From Clostridium sp. UBA1056 (GTDB taxonomy: Bacteria; Bacillota; Clostridia; Clostridiales; Clostridiaceae), in the NCBI GenBank assembly GCA_002316385.1, contig DCDL01000024.1, positions 62,001-126,000 of the forward strand: 64,000 nt of DNA, read 5' to 3'. The position numbers and the translations under genes were made by a program. Positions 9,621-17,554 of this stretch are shown piece after piece. Each line of letters begins with the position of its first letter. Positions within the stretch are counted from its first letter, which is position 1. A model generated the notes under the pieces. It was not told the DNA's origin. It searched no databases and saw nothing but the letters and a program-made list of their open reading frames with translations.

Positions 9621-11327
9621 TTAGTCTTCCTTTTCTAATACTTTTTTTAATTCTAAGATAGCAACTTTAGTTTCTGCAGTAGTTTCACCAAGTAAGCTAG
9701 CAATTTCTTGTGCTACCATCATCTGTTTATTTATAATTGATTGAGTGACATCGATAGCTTTATGCTTTAGTTCGGTTAATTCTAACTTTCTATTTTCTTC
9801 TTCTGTTATATCTGTAAATGTTATCAATAAAGATGAATGATTTTTAATATAGATTATACTCTTATATCCGTGAAAATCTAATTGACTATAAAACACTTTT
9901 TTACCTAAAATATTTTCTTTTGTATCTGCTACTTTTTTAAAATCTAAATCATGTATTATATCAGTTATAGGAAGTCCTATTGCATTTTTATTTTCACAAC
10001 TTAAGAACATCCTTCTTCCAGAAGGGTTAATATCTTTAATCAATAAATTATCATCAATTATAATTATAGCATTAGGTGAATTTTTAAATATCTCACTGTT
10101 CATATTTTCAGCTAAAGATCTCATATAAGGTACACACATTTCAATTTGAGACATTCCATTATAGACGGCGATAGCCTTTTCAACACAGGTGTTATACCCA
10201 CAAGCGCCACAGTTTAATTCATCTTCTTTAGTGTATTTTCCCATTTCCTTAAGAAGGGTCTTAATTTCATCTTCATTTGGGTTTAGCATATGTATTTTTT
10301 TACTTGTAAAATTCCTTGTAAGATTAAGGGTTTTTCTATTTATATTAACAATATTTGAATTCTTATCTTTACCTTTCAAATAATCCTGTATCCTTTGAAG
10401 TCTAGTATATACAGATTCATCTTTAGAGATTATACCAGGGCCTCCAAGACAGCTTTCATTACAGGCGCTTAACTCTATACAGACATTCTTTAAAGTATTA
10501 TTTTTAAGCTCTTCTAAAATAACTTTACAGTTTTCAAGACCATGAACTCTAATTAAATTTAAATCTTTTTTATCAATAGTTGACCTTATAGAATTTAATA
10601 TTCCACCCACTACTGGATAGCGATCGCCTCTAGTTGTACCACTAAAATCTACTTCTCCATCTTCGAGTTTAGAATATTCAATACCTTCTTCCTTTATAAA
10701 ATCATTAATTTCATCAAAGGTTAATACAGAATCGACAAATCCTAAATTTGATTCAGATAAAGCTTCATACTTTTTAGATATACAAGGACCTATAAAAACA
10801 GTATATGATTCCTCATATCTTTGCTTTATGCTTTTGCCATGGGCTACCATAGGAGAGGATACAGGCAAAACTAAGGGTATTAATTCTGGATAATACTTTT
10901 CAATTAACATTACTACTGAAGGGCAACAACTTGTGATAAATTCATTGTTTGTACTACAATGAATTATGTCTTCATATTCTTGAGTTACTAGTTCTGCACC
11001 TATAGAAACTTCTTCAATATAAGAAAAGCCTAATTTTCTTAGAGCAGTTATTAATTTGGAAGGAGAAGAGAATATTCCTCTAAAAGCAGGTGCTAATTGA
11101 GCTACCACTGTTTTATTGCTACTTAATGCTGCTTTTACCTCATCAATATCTGAAAGTACATGGCGAGCATTTTGAGGGCACACTACTAAACAGTGACCGC
11201 AGGAGATACATCTATCTTCTTGAATTTTAGCTTGATCGTTTAATACTTCTATAGCTTTAACTGTACAAGTACGTACACATTTATAACAATTTTTACAATT
11301 AGCTGATGAAAAATTCATTACTTGCAT
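9621..11327 (-). CDS. Sensory-type [FeFe] hydrogenase with PAS domain
   Basis: This 568-residue protein carries two [4Fe-4S] motifs at the N-terminus (CKNCYKCVRTC, RCISCGHCLVVCP) and an H-cluster domain in which all four cluster cysteines are retained (TSCCPS, GPCISKKYEA, ACNESCLGG). An extra Fe-S region (CGACGYNTC, followed by a later cysteine), a PAS domain at about residues 420-520 and a C-terminal helical tail follow. The L2 motif has Gly where catalytic enzymes usually have Met, and L3 lacks the usual CPGGC context. This matches putative sensory group C (HydS-like) hydrogenases rather than bulk H2 producers. It sits between a 2Fe-2S protein and a phosphatase and overlaps the former by 10 bases. 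Confidence 0.85.
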   Translation of the reverse strand: MQVMNFSSANCKNCYKCVRTCTVKAIEVLNDQAKIQEDRCISCGHCLVVCPQNARHVLSDIDEVKAALSSNKTVVAQLAPAFRGIFSSPSKLITALRKLGFSYIEEVSIGAELVTQEYEDIIHCSTNNEFITSCCPSVVMLIEKYYPELIPLVLPVSSPMVAHGKSIKQRYEESYTVFIGPCISKKYEALSESNLGFVDSVLTFDEINDFIKEEGIEYSKLEDGEVDFSGTTRGDRYPVVGGILNSIRSTIDKKDLNLIRVHGLENCKVILEELKNNTLKNVCIELSACNESCLGGPGIISKDESVYTRLQRIQDYLKGKDKNSNIVNINRKTLNLTRNFTSKKIHMLNPNEDEIKTLLKEMGKYTKEDELNCGACGYNTCVEKAIAVYNGMSQIEMCVPYMRSLAENMNSEIFKNSPNAIIIIDDNLLIKDINPSGRRMFLSCENKNAIGLPITDIIHDLDFKKVADTKENILGKKVFYSQLDFHGYKSIIYIKNHSSLLITFTDITEEENRKLELTELKHKAIDVTQSIINKQMMVAQEIASLLGETTAETKVAILELKKVLEKED

Positions 11328-11569
11328 AAATTCACCTTCTTAATTATATATTCTTCAAAAAACTTATCCACTTCACCTTCATTTACATTATAAATTTTAT
11401 CATCTATCATAACGCATACTGAATCAGTGCAATGACCAAGGCAAAATGAAGCTTTTAATTCTACTTTATCTGTTAAATTATTTGTTTCTATTAAGTTTTT
11501 AATTTGGTTTATTACATTGTGAGAACCTCTAACATAACAAGCGCTTCCAACACATACCTTAACAATCAA
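11318..11569 (-). CDS. Thioredoxin-like [2Fe-2S] ferredoxin-domain protein
   Basis: This 83-residue protein has the NuoE/HydA-associated thioredoxin-like [2Fe-2S] fold. Cluster ligands are visible in KVCVGSACYVRG and SFCLGHCTDSVCV, though the exact ligand pairing is inferred. It probably passes electrons to or from the hydrogenase-like protein encoded next. The start is TTG with AAGGAG about ten bases upstream. An in-frame ATG is absent, and the nearby GTG opens a frame that stops at once. It is first in the three-gene operon, behind a near-consensus promoter. Confidence 0.85.
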   Translation of the reverse strand: MIVKVCVGSACYVRGSHNVINQIKNLIETNNLTDKVELKASFCLGHCTDSVCVMIDDKIYNVNEGEVDKFFEEYIIKKVNLCK

Positions 11570-11610
11570 AATAAAATCACTCCTTAACCTGCATTTATCC
11601 TATATAATAA

Positions 11611-11639
11611 ATTATAGAACTTTAAGAAAATACCGTCAA
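11611..11639 (-). promoter_or_regulatory. Sigma-A promoter of the sensory hydrogenase operon
   Basis: Read on the minus strand, TTGACG and TATAAT are separated by exactly 17 bases and lie about 40 bases upstream of the TTG start. This is one of the best promoters in the window. Confidence 0.7.
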
Positions 11640-11659
11640 CGACATATGGTTATATATAT

Positions 11660-11688
11660 TTGACAATGTTATAGAAGTGAGGTAAATA
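11660..11688 (+). promoter_or_regulatory. Sigma-A-like promoter for the phosphoesterase gene
   Basis: TTGACA at 11660-11665 and TAAATA at 11683-11688 are 17 bases apart and face the gene starting at 11722. The intergenic region thus holds divergent promoters. Confidence 0.5.
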
Positions 11689-11721
11689 ATAAATATAAAA
11701 ATATTATTGGGAGGAAATAAA

Positions 11722-12267
11722 ATGAAATTAGTAGTTATTTCTGATATTCACGGTTCTTTAAAATATACAAAAAAGGCTATTGAAATATTTAATAGTGAGG
11801 AAGGGGCTTATTTATTAATTCTTGGAGATATATTATATCATGGTCCAAGAAATCCATTGCCTGAAGAATATAATCCTAAAGAAGTAGCAGAGGTATTAAA
11901 TCAATATAGTAATAAAATAATTGCAGTACGTGGAAACTGTGATTCGGAAGTAGATCAAATGTTATTGAGTTTTCCATGTATGGGGGATTATTCTATAGTT
12001 TTATATAACAATAAAAAATTATTTCTAACTCATGGACATATATACAATGAGAGTAATATGCCTAATATATCTGCAGAAGATATAATGATACATGGTCATA
12101 CGCATATATTAGGGCTTAACAGAAAAGATGGAATTTCTATAATTAATCCAGGATCTATATCTTATCCAAAAGAAAATAATCCTCATAGCTATGGAGTTAT
12201 AGAAGGAGATTTTTTCTATATAAAAACTTTGGAAGGAGATATAATTAATAAGATAGGGTTAAACTAA
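11722..12267 (+). CDS. yfcE: YfcE-family metallophosphoesterase
   Basis: This 181-residue protein is a small calcineurin-like phosphodiesterase of the YfcE/MJ0936 group, acting on phosphodiester bonds with divalent metals. Metal ligands are visible in order: SDIHG, LGDILYHG, RGNCD, THGH and HGHTH. The start at ATG 11722 has GGGAGGA at good spacing; a TTG five codons upstream lies within the ribosome binding site. The physiological substrate is unknown. It is a single gene between a promoter and a terminator. Confidence 0.9.
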   Translation: MKLVVISDIHGSLKYTKKAIEIFNSEEGAYLLILGDILYHGPRNPLPEEYNPKEVAEVLNQYSNKIIAVRGNCDSEVDQMLLSFPCMGDYSIVLYNNKKLFLTHGHIYNESNMPNISAEDIMIHGHTHILGLNRKDGISIINPGSISYPKENNPHSYGVIEGDFFYIKTLEGDIINKIGLN

Positions 12268-12288
12268 ATAGCTGTTTATTTTATATAT

Positions 12289-12328
12289 AAAAAGTAGAGG
12301 AGCACTCTTAAAGTTTCCTCTACTTTTT
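12289..12328. terminator. Terminator between convergent genes
   Basis: A 12-bp inverted repeat (12289-12300 with 12317-12328) is flanked by A-run and T-run. It ends the phosphoesterase transcript, and in the other direction overlaps the last codons of the small leftward gene. Confidence 0.75.
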
Positions 12329-12502
12329 AATAATTTTATCAATTATATTAGATTCAATTAATTCACTCTTACTAAATCCATTTTTAAAATATCTCACTTG
12401 TTTATATTTAACTCCGCACATTTCAAAATCAAGGACATCAATTCTGTCTCCTTTAAAAATTTCAGCTTCTTTTTTCTTTTTAAGAAATACATGTACTTCC
12501 AT
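12320..12502 (-). CDS. Small hypothetical protein
   Basis: I do not recognise this 60-residue protein. It starts with a short beta-like segment (EVHVFLKKKKEAEIFKGDRI), has a single cysteine in FEMCGVKYKQVRYF, and ends in a lysine-rich helix. The ATG at 12502 is chosen because GGAGG lies six bases upstream, while the upstream ATG at 12517 overlaps that site. It is convergent with the YfcE-like gene. Confidence 0.55.
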   Translation of the reverse strand: MEVHVFLKKKKEAEIFKGDRIDVLDFEMCGVKYKQVRYFKNGFSKSELIESNIIDKIIKK

Positions 12503-12617
12503 ATGGTTCCTCCGCATAATTGTTTACTAAATAGATTATATAACAAGATGGATTATTTATTCAATGATATAACTTAAAAAGAGTTCTACAAATAAATAAA
12601 AATGAAGTAGGTGCAAC

Positions 12618-14038
12618 ATGAGAAATGATGTTATAATGATAGGTGAAGGACCTGGTGGTTATGTTGAGCTATTCGTGCTACAAGGCTAGGTGCTAAAGTT
12701 TGCTTAATAGAAAAGAAAAAACTAGGTGGAACATGTTTAAATAGAGGATGTATTCCTGCTAAAGCTTCGTATAAGAATGCTGAAATATTAAGCACACTAA
12801 AAAGAATCGATGAATTTGGTATAAATGTTAATGATTATATCATTAACATTGAACAGATTCATAAAAGAAAACAAAAGATTATAGATGAGTTAGTAGATGG
12901 TATTTCTAAACTTTTAAAAGCTAATAATGTACAAATTGTATATGGGGAAGCTAAATTTAAAGATAAGAATACTATATTAGTTATTACCGCAGATAACAGT
13001 GAATGTGAAGTAATAGGTAAAAATATAGTAATTGCCACAGAATCTACACCTACAATTCCACCTATTGAAGGTGCTAATCTTGATGGTATATACACAAGTG
13101 AAGATATTCTAAGCTTTGAAGCTATACCAAATCTTTAACAGTAGTTAGTGGTGGCGTTATAGGTATGGAACTTGCATGTATTTTTAATGAAATGGGTACA
13201 AAAGTTACCGTAGTGGAATATCTGCCTAATATATTAGGACTAGTGGATAGTGATATTACAAAACGTCTTATTCCTTCACTAAAAAAGAAAGGTATAACTA
13301 TTAACACATCAACAAAAATAACTAAAATAGAGAAAACAACAGAGGGATTTGTAATCTTTGGGGAAGGTAAAAAAGGAGAAGTTTTTTATGAAAGTGAAAG
13401 AATTCTTATATCTACAGGAAGAAGTGCTTTAGTTGATAATTTAAACTTAGAAGAGATAGGCATAGGTACAACTAAAAAAGGAATTAAAGTGGATTTAAAC
13501 TATGAAACTTCTATCAAAGGAATTTACGCTATTAGTGATGTAAATGGTATATCCATGATTGCACATGCTGCTTTACATCAAGGTGAGCATGTTACACATC
13601 ATATAATTGGTGATAATTCTGCCAATGTAGATAACATTATTCCGAGCTGTATCTTTATTTTTCCTGAAGTTGCATGTGTTGGAGTTACAGAAGATGAAGC
13701 AAAGGCTACGGGTCTTAATTATAAAATTTCTAAATTTATATTTGGGGCCAACGGCAAAGCTGTAACTTTAGGTGAAGGTGAAGGTTTCATAAAATTGATA
13801 CCAACTAATAATTTAACAGAAGATAAAAATGATAATGCATTAATTGGAGCTCATATTATGGGTCCTCATGCTTCAGATTTAATCCATGAGTGTACTCTTG
13901 CTTATTTCTAAGAAGCTTAAAATAGGAGATATTAAAAATGTAATTCATGCGCATCCAACATTGTCAGAAACATTTATTGAAGCTGTTAATGGACTAGTTG
14001 GAGAAGCCATTCATATGGTTCCACCAAAAAACAATTAA
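12618..14038 (+). pseudogene. lpdA: Dihydrolipoamide dehydrogenase, frameshifted
   Basis: The conceptual product is a full-length (about 470 residues) E3-type flavoprotein, but the reading frame is broken three times. One base is missing near 12672, after DVIMIGEGPGGYV. One A appears lost in the A-run near 13130, before TVVSGGVIGMELA. One extra T near 13903 precedes KLKIGDIKNVIHAHPTLSE. The redox-active disulfide motif GGTCLNRGCIP, the NAD-binding GGGVIG-like region, the FAD motif region and the C-terminal His-Pro motif (HAHPTLSE) are all still readable. The close preservation of coding suggests recent decay, or sequencing error in short homopolymers. It lies 26 bases upstream of glyA, hinting at a former glycine-related role. 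Confidence 0.85.
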
Positions 14039-14064
14039 TTTTAACTATAGGAGGAGGAGTATGT

Positions 14065-15297
14065 ATGAACTTAGAGAACATAAAAAACACTGATTCAGAA
14101 ATTTATGAAGCAATTTGTCTTGAAACTGCAAGACAAGAAAGTAAAATTGAACTTATAGCTTCAGAAAACTTTACAAGTGAGGCTGTAAGAGAAGCCATGG
14201 GGTCTACTCTTACGAATAAATATGCAGAAGGATATCCAGGAAAAAGATATTATGGTGGATGTGAATGTGTAGATATTGCTGAAAATATTGCTAGAGATAG
14301 AATGTGTAAGCTATTTGGTGCAGATCATGCTAATGTTCAACCTCATTCAGGATCTCAAGCTAATATGGCTGTTTATATGAGTGTATTAGAACCAGGAGAT
14401 AAAGTATTGGGAATGAATTTATCTGATGGTGGACACTTAACTCACGGAAGTTCAGTTAATTTTTCAGGAAAATTATATAAATTCATATCCTATGGAGTAG
14501 GTAAGGATGGATTTATCGATTATGATGCGTTGAGAACTGCTGCTTTAGAAGAAAAACCTAAAATGATAGTTGCAGGAGCTAGTGCTTATCCAAGAACAAT
14601 AAAATTTGATAGAATAAGAGCAATTTGTGATGAAATAGGTGCATATATGATGGTAGATATGGCTCATATAGCTGGACTGATTGCCGCTGGGCTTCATCAA
14701 AGCCCAGTACCATATGCAGATTTTGTTACAACAACAACCCACAAAACTTTAAGGGGACCAAGAGGTGGAGCAATCCTTTGTAAAGAAAAGTATGCAAAAT
14801 TGGTAGATAAAACTATATTTCCAGGAATACAAGGTGGCCCATTAATGCACACTATTGCAGCTAAAGCTGTTTGCTTTAAAGAAGCTTTAGAACCATCTTT
14901 TAAAGAGTATCAACAAAGAGTTTTAGAAAATGCTAAAATCCTTGCAAATGCATTAAAAGAAAGAGGATTTAACTTAGTTTCTGACGGTACTGATAATCAT
15001 TTAATCCTTGTGGATTTAAGAAATAAAGATATAACAGGAAAAGCAGCAGAACATCTATTAGATGAAGTTGGAATTACTGTAAACAAAAATACAATACCTT
15101 TTGAAACTCAAAGTCCATTTGTAACTAGTGGTATTAGAATAGGTACTCCAGCGACTACTACTAGAGGCTTTGGAAAAGAGGAAATGATTGAAATTGCTGA
15201 TATAATTAATTGGGCAATTGATAATAGAGACAGTGATTTATCGGCTGCTAAGGAAAGAGTTAAGGCTCTTTGCAATAAAATTCCACTATATAAATAA
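14065..15297 (+). CDS. glyA: Serine hydroxymethyltransferase
   Basis: GlyA interconverts serine and glycine with tetrahydrofolate, supplying one-carbon units; it is a cytosolic PLP enzyme. The 410-residue length is typical. Visible features are ELIASENFTSEAVREAMGS, NKYAEGYPGKRYYGG, VQPHSGSQAN, the PLP-lysine motif VTTTTHKTLRGPRGG, and the C-terminal TSGIRIGTPATTTRGF. The ATG follows a GGAGGAGGAG site. A strong terminator lies after the stop. The broken dihydrolipoamide dehydrogenase gene is directly upstream and in the same direction. Confidence 0.97.
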   Translation: MNLENIKNTDSEIYEAICLETARQESKIELIASENFTSEAVREAMGSTLTNKYAEGYPGKRYYGGCECVDIAENIARDRMCKLFGADHANVQPHSGSQANMAVYMSVLEPGDKVLGMNLSDGGHLTHGSSVNFSGKLYKFISYGVGKDGFIDYDALRTAALEEKPKMIVAGASAYPRTIKFDRIRAICDEIGAYMMVDMAHIAGLIAAGLHQSPVPYADFVTTTTHKTLRGPRGGAILCKEKYAKLVDKTIFPGIQGGPLMHTIAAKAVCFKEALEPSFKEYQQRVLENAKILANALKERGFNLVSDGTDNHLILVDLRNKDITGKAAEHLLDEVGITVNKNTIPFETQSPFVTSGIRIGTPATTTRGFGKEEMIEIADIINWAIDNRDSDLSAAKERVKALCNKIPLYK

Positions 15298-15308
15298 ATT
15301 ATTCCTCA

Positions 15309-15355
15309 ATATAGATGCCTAGCAGACATAAAATGCTAGGTGTCTATATTTTTTT
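15309..15355 (+). terminator. Terminator of glyA
   Basis: A 16-bp inverted repeat (15309-15324 with 15334-15349, two G-U pairs) is followed by a run of T. Confidence 0.85.
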
Positions 15356-15652
15356 AAAGATAAGAAGAAAGGCATAAAAGCTTGCCTATTGTACTAGCTT
15401 AATATGGAGTTTTTATAAAATATTTTCAAAGATAATGCGGTATATGTAAGATTTTATCTATAGAAATATATAACTTTTTTAATATTTAAAATTTTAACTT
15501 TTTAAAATTTTAAAATGCTAATTAATTAATGAGAGTGAGGAGTTTAGAGCTTCAATACCTAGTGAAATATAAGGCATTGAGGGTATATGTAATACTATCA
15601 ATTAAAAGCGTCAAGTAAGATTAATAAAAGTTATATTATAAATTAGTTTTAA
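15356..15652. other. Intergenic stretch, nothing firmly assigned
   Basis: Between the glyA terminator and the next promoter lie about 300 A+T-rich bases. A G-richer patch at about 15530-15600 contains TACC/GGTA-like complementary pieces, but I could not fold it into a known riboswitch class or find a supported reading frame. Confidence 0.4.
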
Positions 15653-15711
15653 TTGTAATATATTTATAAATAGTATATTATTTCTTTAATAGTTAAGTAA
15701 TTAACTATTAA
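15653..15711 (+). promoter_or_regulatory. Promoter with overlapping dyad operator
   Basis: TTGTAA at 15653-15658 and TATTAT at 15676-15681 are 17 bases apart. Five bases after the -10 lies a perfect 11-bp inverted repeat (TTAATAGTTAA at 15686-15696, its complement at 15701-15711), so it spans the expected start of transcription. Position and TAGTTA-type half-sites resemble operators of MarR-type regulators. No regulator gene is adjacent. Confidence 0.5.
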
Positions 15712-15742
15712 TATAAAGAACAGATTGTTTGGAGGTATATTA

Positions 15743-17134
15743 ATGAAAAATATACGAAAGATTGTGAGTGTGGCATTAGTAACTATAATGACTCTTAGCT
15801 TTGTTGGGTGTAATAGTTCTACATCAACAGATTCTAATATTGAAAGTGATAATGCAGAAATTTCTGTGCAAGTTAGTGAGGATTTAGTTGAAAATGCTAA
15901 AACCTTTATAAACTATTTTAAAAATTATAATAGCGATGGAATGTATGCTATGACCTCAGAAGATTTTAAAGCAGTAGTTGACAAGGAGAAAATGAAAAAA
16001 CAAAATAAATCTTTAAATAAACAATTAGGGAAGCTTCAAAGCTATGATAACTTTAGAGTGGTTTTAGACTCTGGTTATAAAAGTGTATTAGTATATTCTG
16101 AGTTTGAAAAAGGAACTTATGATTTGAAAATTTCATTTACTGAAGATAATAAATCTATAGAAGGGTATTCACTTCAAGAATCTGTAATAGAAGGTGAAAA
16201 GGCTGATGCCAAGGAATATAAGGGAGAAGCTGTTACCTTTGGAGATGAAAAATATAAATCTAATGGGACTCTATTAGTACCTAAAAATGCAGAAACAAAA
16301 GCCCCAGCAGTGGTGTTGGTTCACGGATCAGGTCCTAATGACAGGGATGAGACTATCAATGGCATAAATAAACCTTTTAAAGATATAGCTGAAGGTTTAG
16401 CCGAGAATGGTATAGCTGTTCTTAGATATGATAAAAGAACCTACACCTATGGCACTGATCTAAGCCAGAAAGAAATTGAAGACATAACTCCAGAATTTGA
16501 AATTCTAGACGATGTAGCTGCAGCTGTTGATTATTTGAAATCAAGGGATGAAATAGACCAAGAGAATATATTTGTGTTAGGGCATAGTTTGTCTGGATAT
16601 TTTTTACCTTTAATATATGATAAAGCACCATCAGTTAAAGGTGGTATATCTTTAGCTGGAACCATAGCAGTGCCATTTGAGGATTTAATGAAGGAGCAAT
16701 ATGATTATCTAGCAAACTATGATGGAAAAGTTGTAGATGAAGAGGAGACTGCCTTAGAAGAATTTAATGAATCTTATAACTTAGTAAAGGATCTTAAGAG
16801 TGGAAAAGCTGTTGATGATAAACTTATTTTAGGCATGGGTCAAACGTATTGGAACTTTCTAAATAATTATAATGGATTGGATCAGTGGGATAAAATATCA
16901 AAACCTACGTTAGTACTTCAAGGAGAACGCGATTATCAATTACCAATGGAAAACTTTGAAACTTATAAAAATAAACTAGCTGATAAAAATAATTTTGTAT
17001 TTGAAAGTTATAAGAAGTTATCTCACATATTTATGAAGGCTGACTCAAAGCCATCTCCTGGAGATTATACTATTCAAAAGAAGGTGGATGATGTTGTAAT
17101 AAAAGATATTTCTAGTTGGATTAAGGGAGAATAG
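15743..17134 (+). CDS. Lipoprotein alpha/beta hydrolase with DUF3887-like domain
   Basis: The 463-residue product begins with a lipoprotein signal peptide and lipobox (LSFVGC, Cys at about residue 21), so it is predicted to be membrane-anchored and extracytoplasmic. Residues about 45-150 resemble DUF3887, a domain found before secreted hydrolases. The rest is an alpha/beta hydrolase: oxyanion region VLVHGSGPNDRD, nucleophile elbow LGHSLSGY, a candidate acid in LQGERDYQLP and the histidine in KKLSHIFM. The substrate is unknown, probably an ester. The ATG at 15743 has GGAGG upstream, and a TTG at 15725 is rejected. Expression is probably controlled by the dyad overlapping its promoter. Confidence 0.85.
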   Translation: MKNIRKIVSVALVTIMTLSFVGCNSSTSTDSNIESDNAEISVQVSEDLVENAKTFINYFKNYNSDGMYAMTSEDFKAVVDKEKMKKQNKSLNKQLGKLQSYDNFRVVLDSGYKSVLVYSEFEKGTYDLKISFTEDNKSIEGYSLQESVIEGEKADAKEYKGEAVTFGDEKYKSNGTLLVPKNAETKAPAVVLVHGSGPNDRDETINGINKPFKDIAEGLAENGIAVLRYDKRTYTYGTDLSQKEIEDITPEFEILDDVAAAVDYLKSRDEIDQENIFVLGHSLSGYFLPLIYDKAPSVKGGISLAGTIAVPFEDLMKEQYDYLANYDGKVVDEEETALEEFNESYNLVKDLKSGKAVDDKLILGMGQTYWNFLNNYNGLDQWDKISKPTLVLQGERDYQLPMENFETYKNKLADKNNFVFESYKKLSHIFMKADSKPSPGDYTIQKKVDDVVIKDISSWIKGE

Positions 17135-17155
17135 ATGAGTAATATTTAGATGATA

Positions 17156-17184
17156 TTGACTTATTTGTTTAAACCTCTTATAAT
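17156..17184 (+). promoter_or_regulatory. Promoter of the cobalamin/heme operon
   Basis: TTGACT and TATAAT are separated by 17 bases, immediately upstream of the cobalamin riboswitch. This is a near-consensus housekeeping promoter. Confidence 0.75.
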
Positions 17185-17199
17185 TAGGATGAAAATTAA

Positions 17200-17400
17200 A
17201 TAGTATTTTAGGTGCTTTTTAAAAAGTGAAAAGGGAATATGGTTAGAGTCCATAGCAGCCCCCGCTACTGTAAATGATGACGACCCTCAAAACACCACTC
17301 TTGATAGGGGAAGGTGAGGTTAGAATGATTCATAAGCCAGGAGACCTGCCTAAATGTGAGCTTTCGGAGGGAAATGAGCTATTTTAGTGACTAAGTTAAT
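17200..17400 (+). ncRNA. Cobalamin riboswitch
   Basis: The leader contains the conserved core of the adenosylcobalamin riboswitch. GGGAATATGGTTAGAGTCC is followed by the GCAGCCCCCGCTACTGTAA region and, near 17335-17352, the B12 box AGCCAGGAGACCTGCC. A terminator hairpin follows before cobQ. When cobalamin is plentiful the riboswitch is expected to favour termination and lower expression of the downstream corrinoid/tetrapyrrole genes. The boundaries are approximate. Confidence 0.93.
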
Positions 17401-17495
17401 ATATAAGCAAAATGAAAAATCTTTATAAGTTTTATTTTACTTATATTTAAGCTTATATTCTTATTTTACTAAAGTGGAATTTTTTATTTAATTGG

Positions 17496-17530
17496 GCAAG
17501 GGAGCTTTTCTTCCTTGCTTTTTATTTTAT
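17496..17530 (+). terminator. Riboswitch expression-platform terminator
   Basis: A GCAAGGGA arm pairs with TTCCTTGC (17496-17503 with 17511-17518) and is followed by a T-rich run, 25 bases before the cobQ start. It is the expected regulated terminator of the cobalamin riboswitch. Confidence 0.75.
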
Positions 17531-17554
17531 TCAAATAGAAAGAAGGTATAATAA

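Noticed and set aside
12859..13307. Leftward frames opposite the lpdA pseudogene
   Set aside because: They are hydrophobic shadows of the conserved E3 coding sequence on the other strand.
15530..15605. Riboswitch in the G-richer patch upstream of the hydrolase gene
   Set aside because: No match to any class I know and no stable core fold could be drawn.
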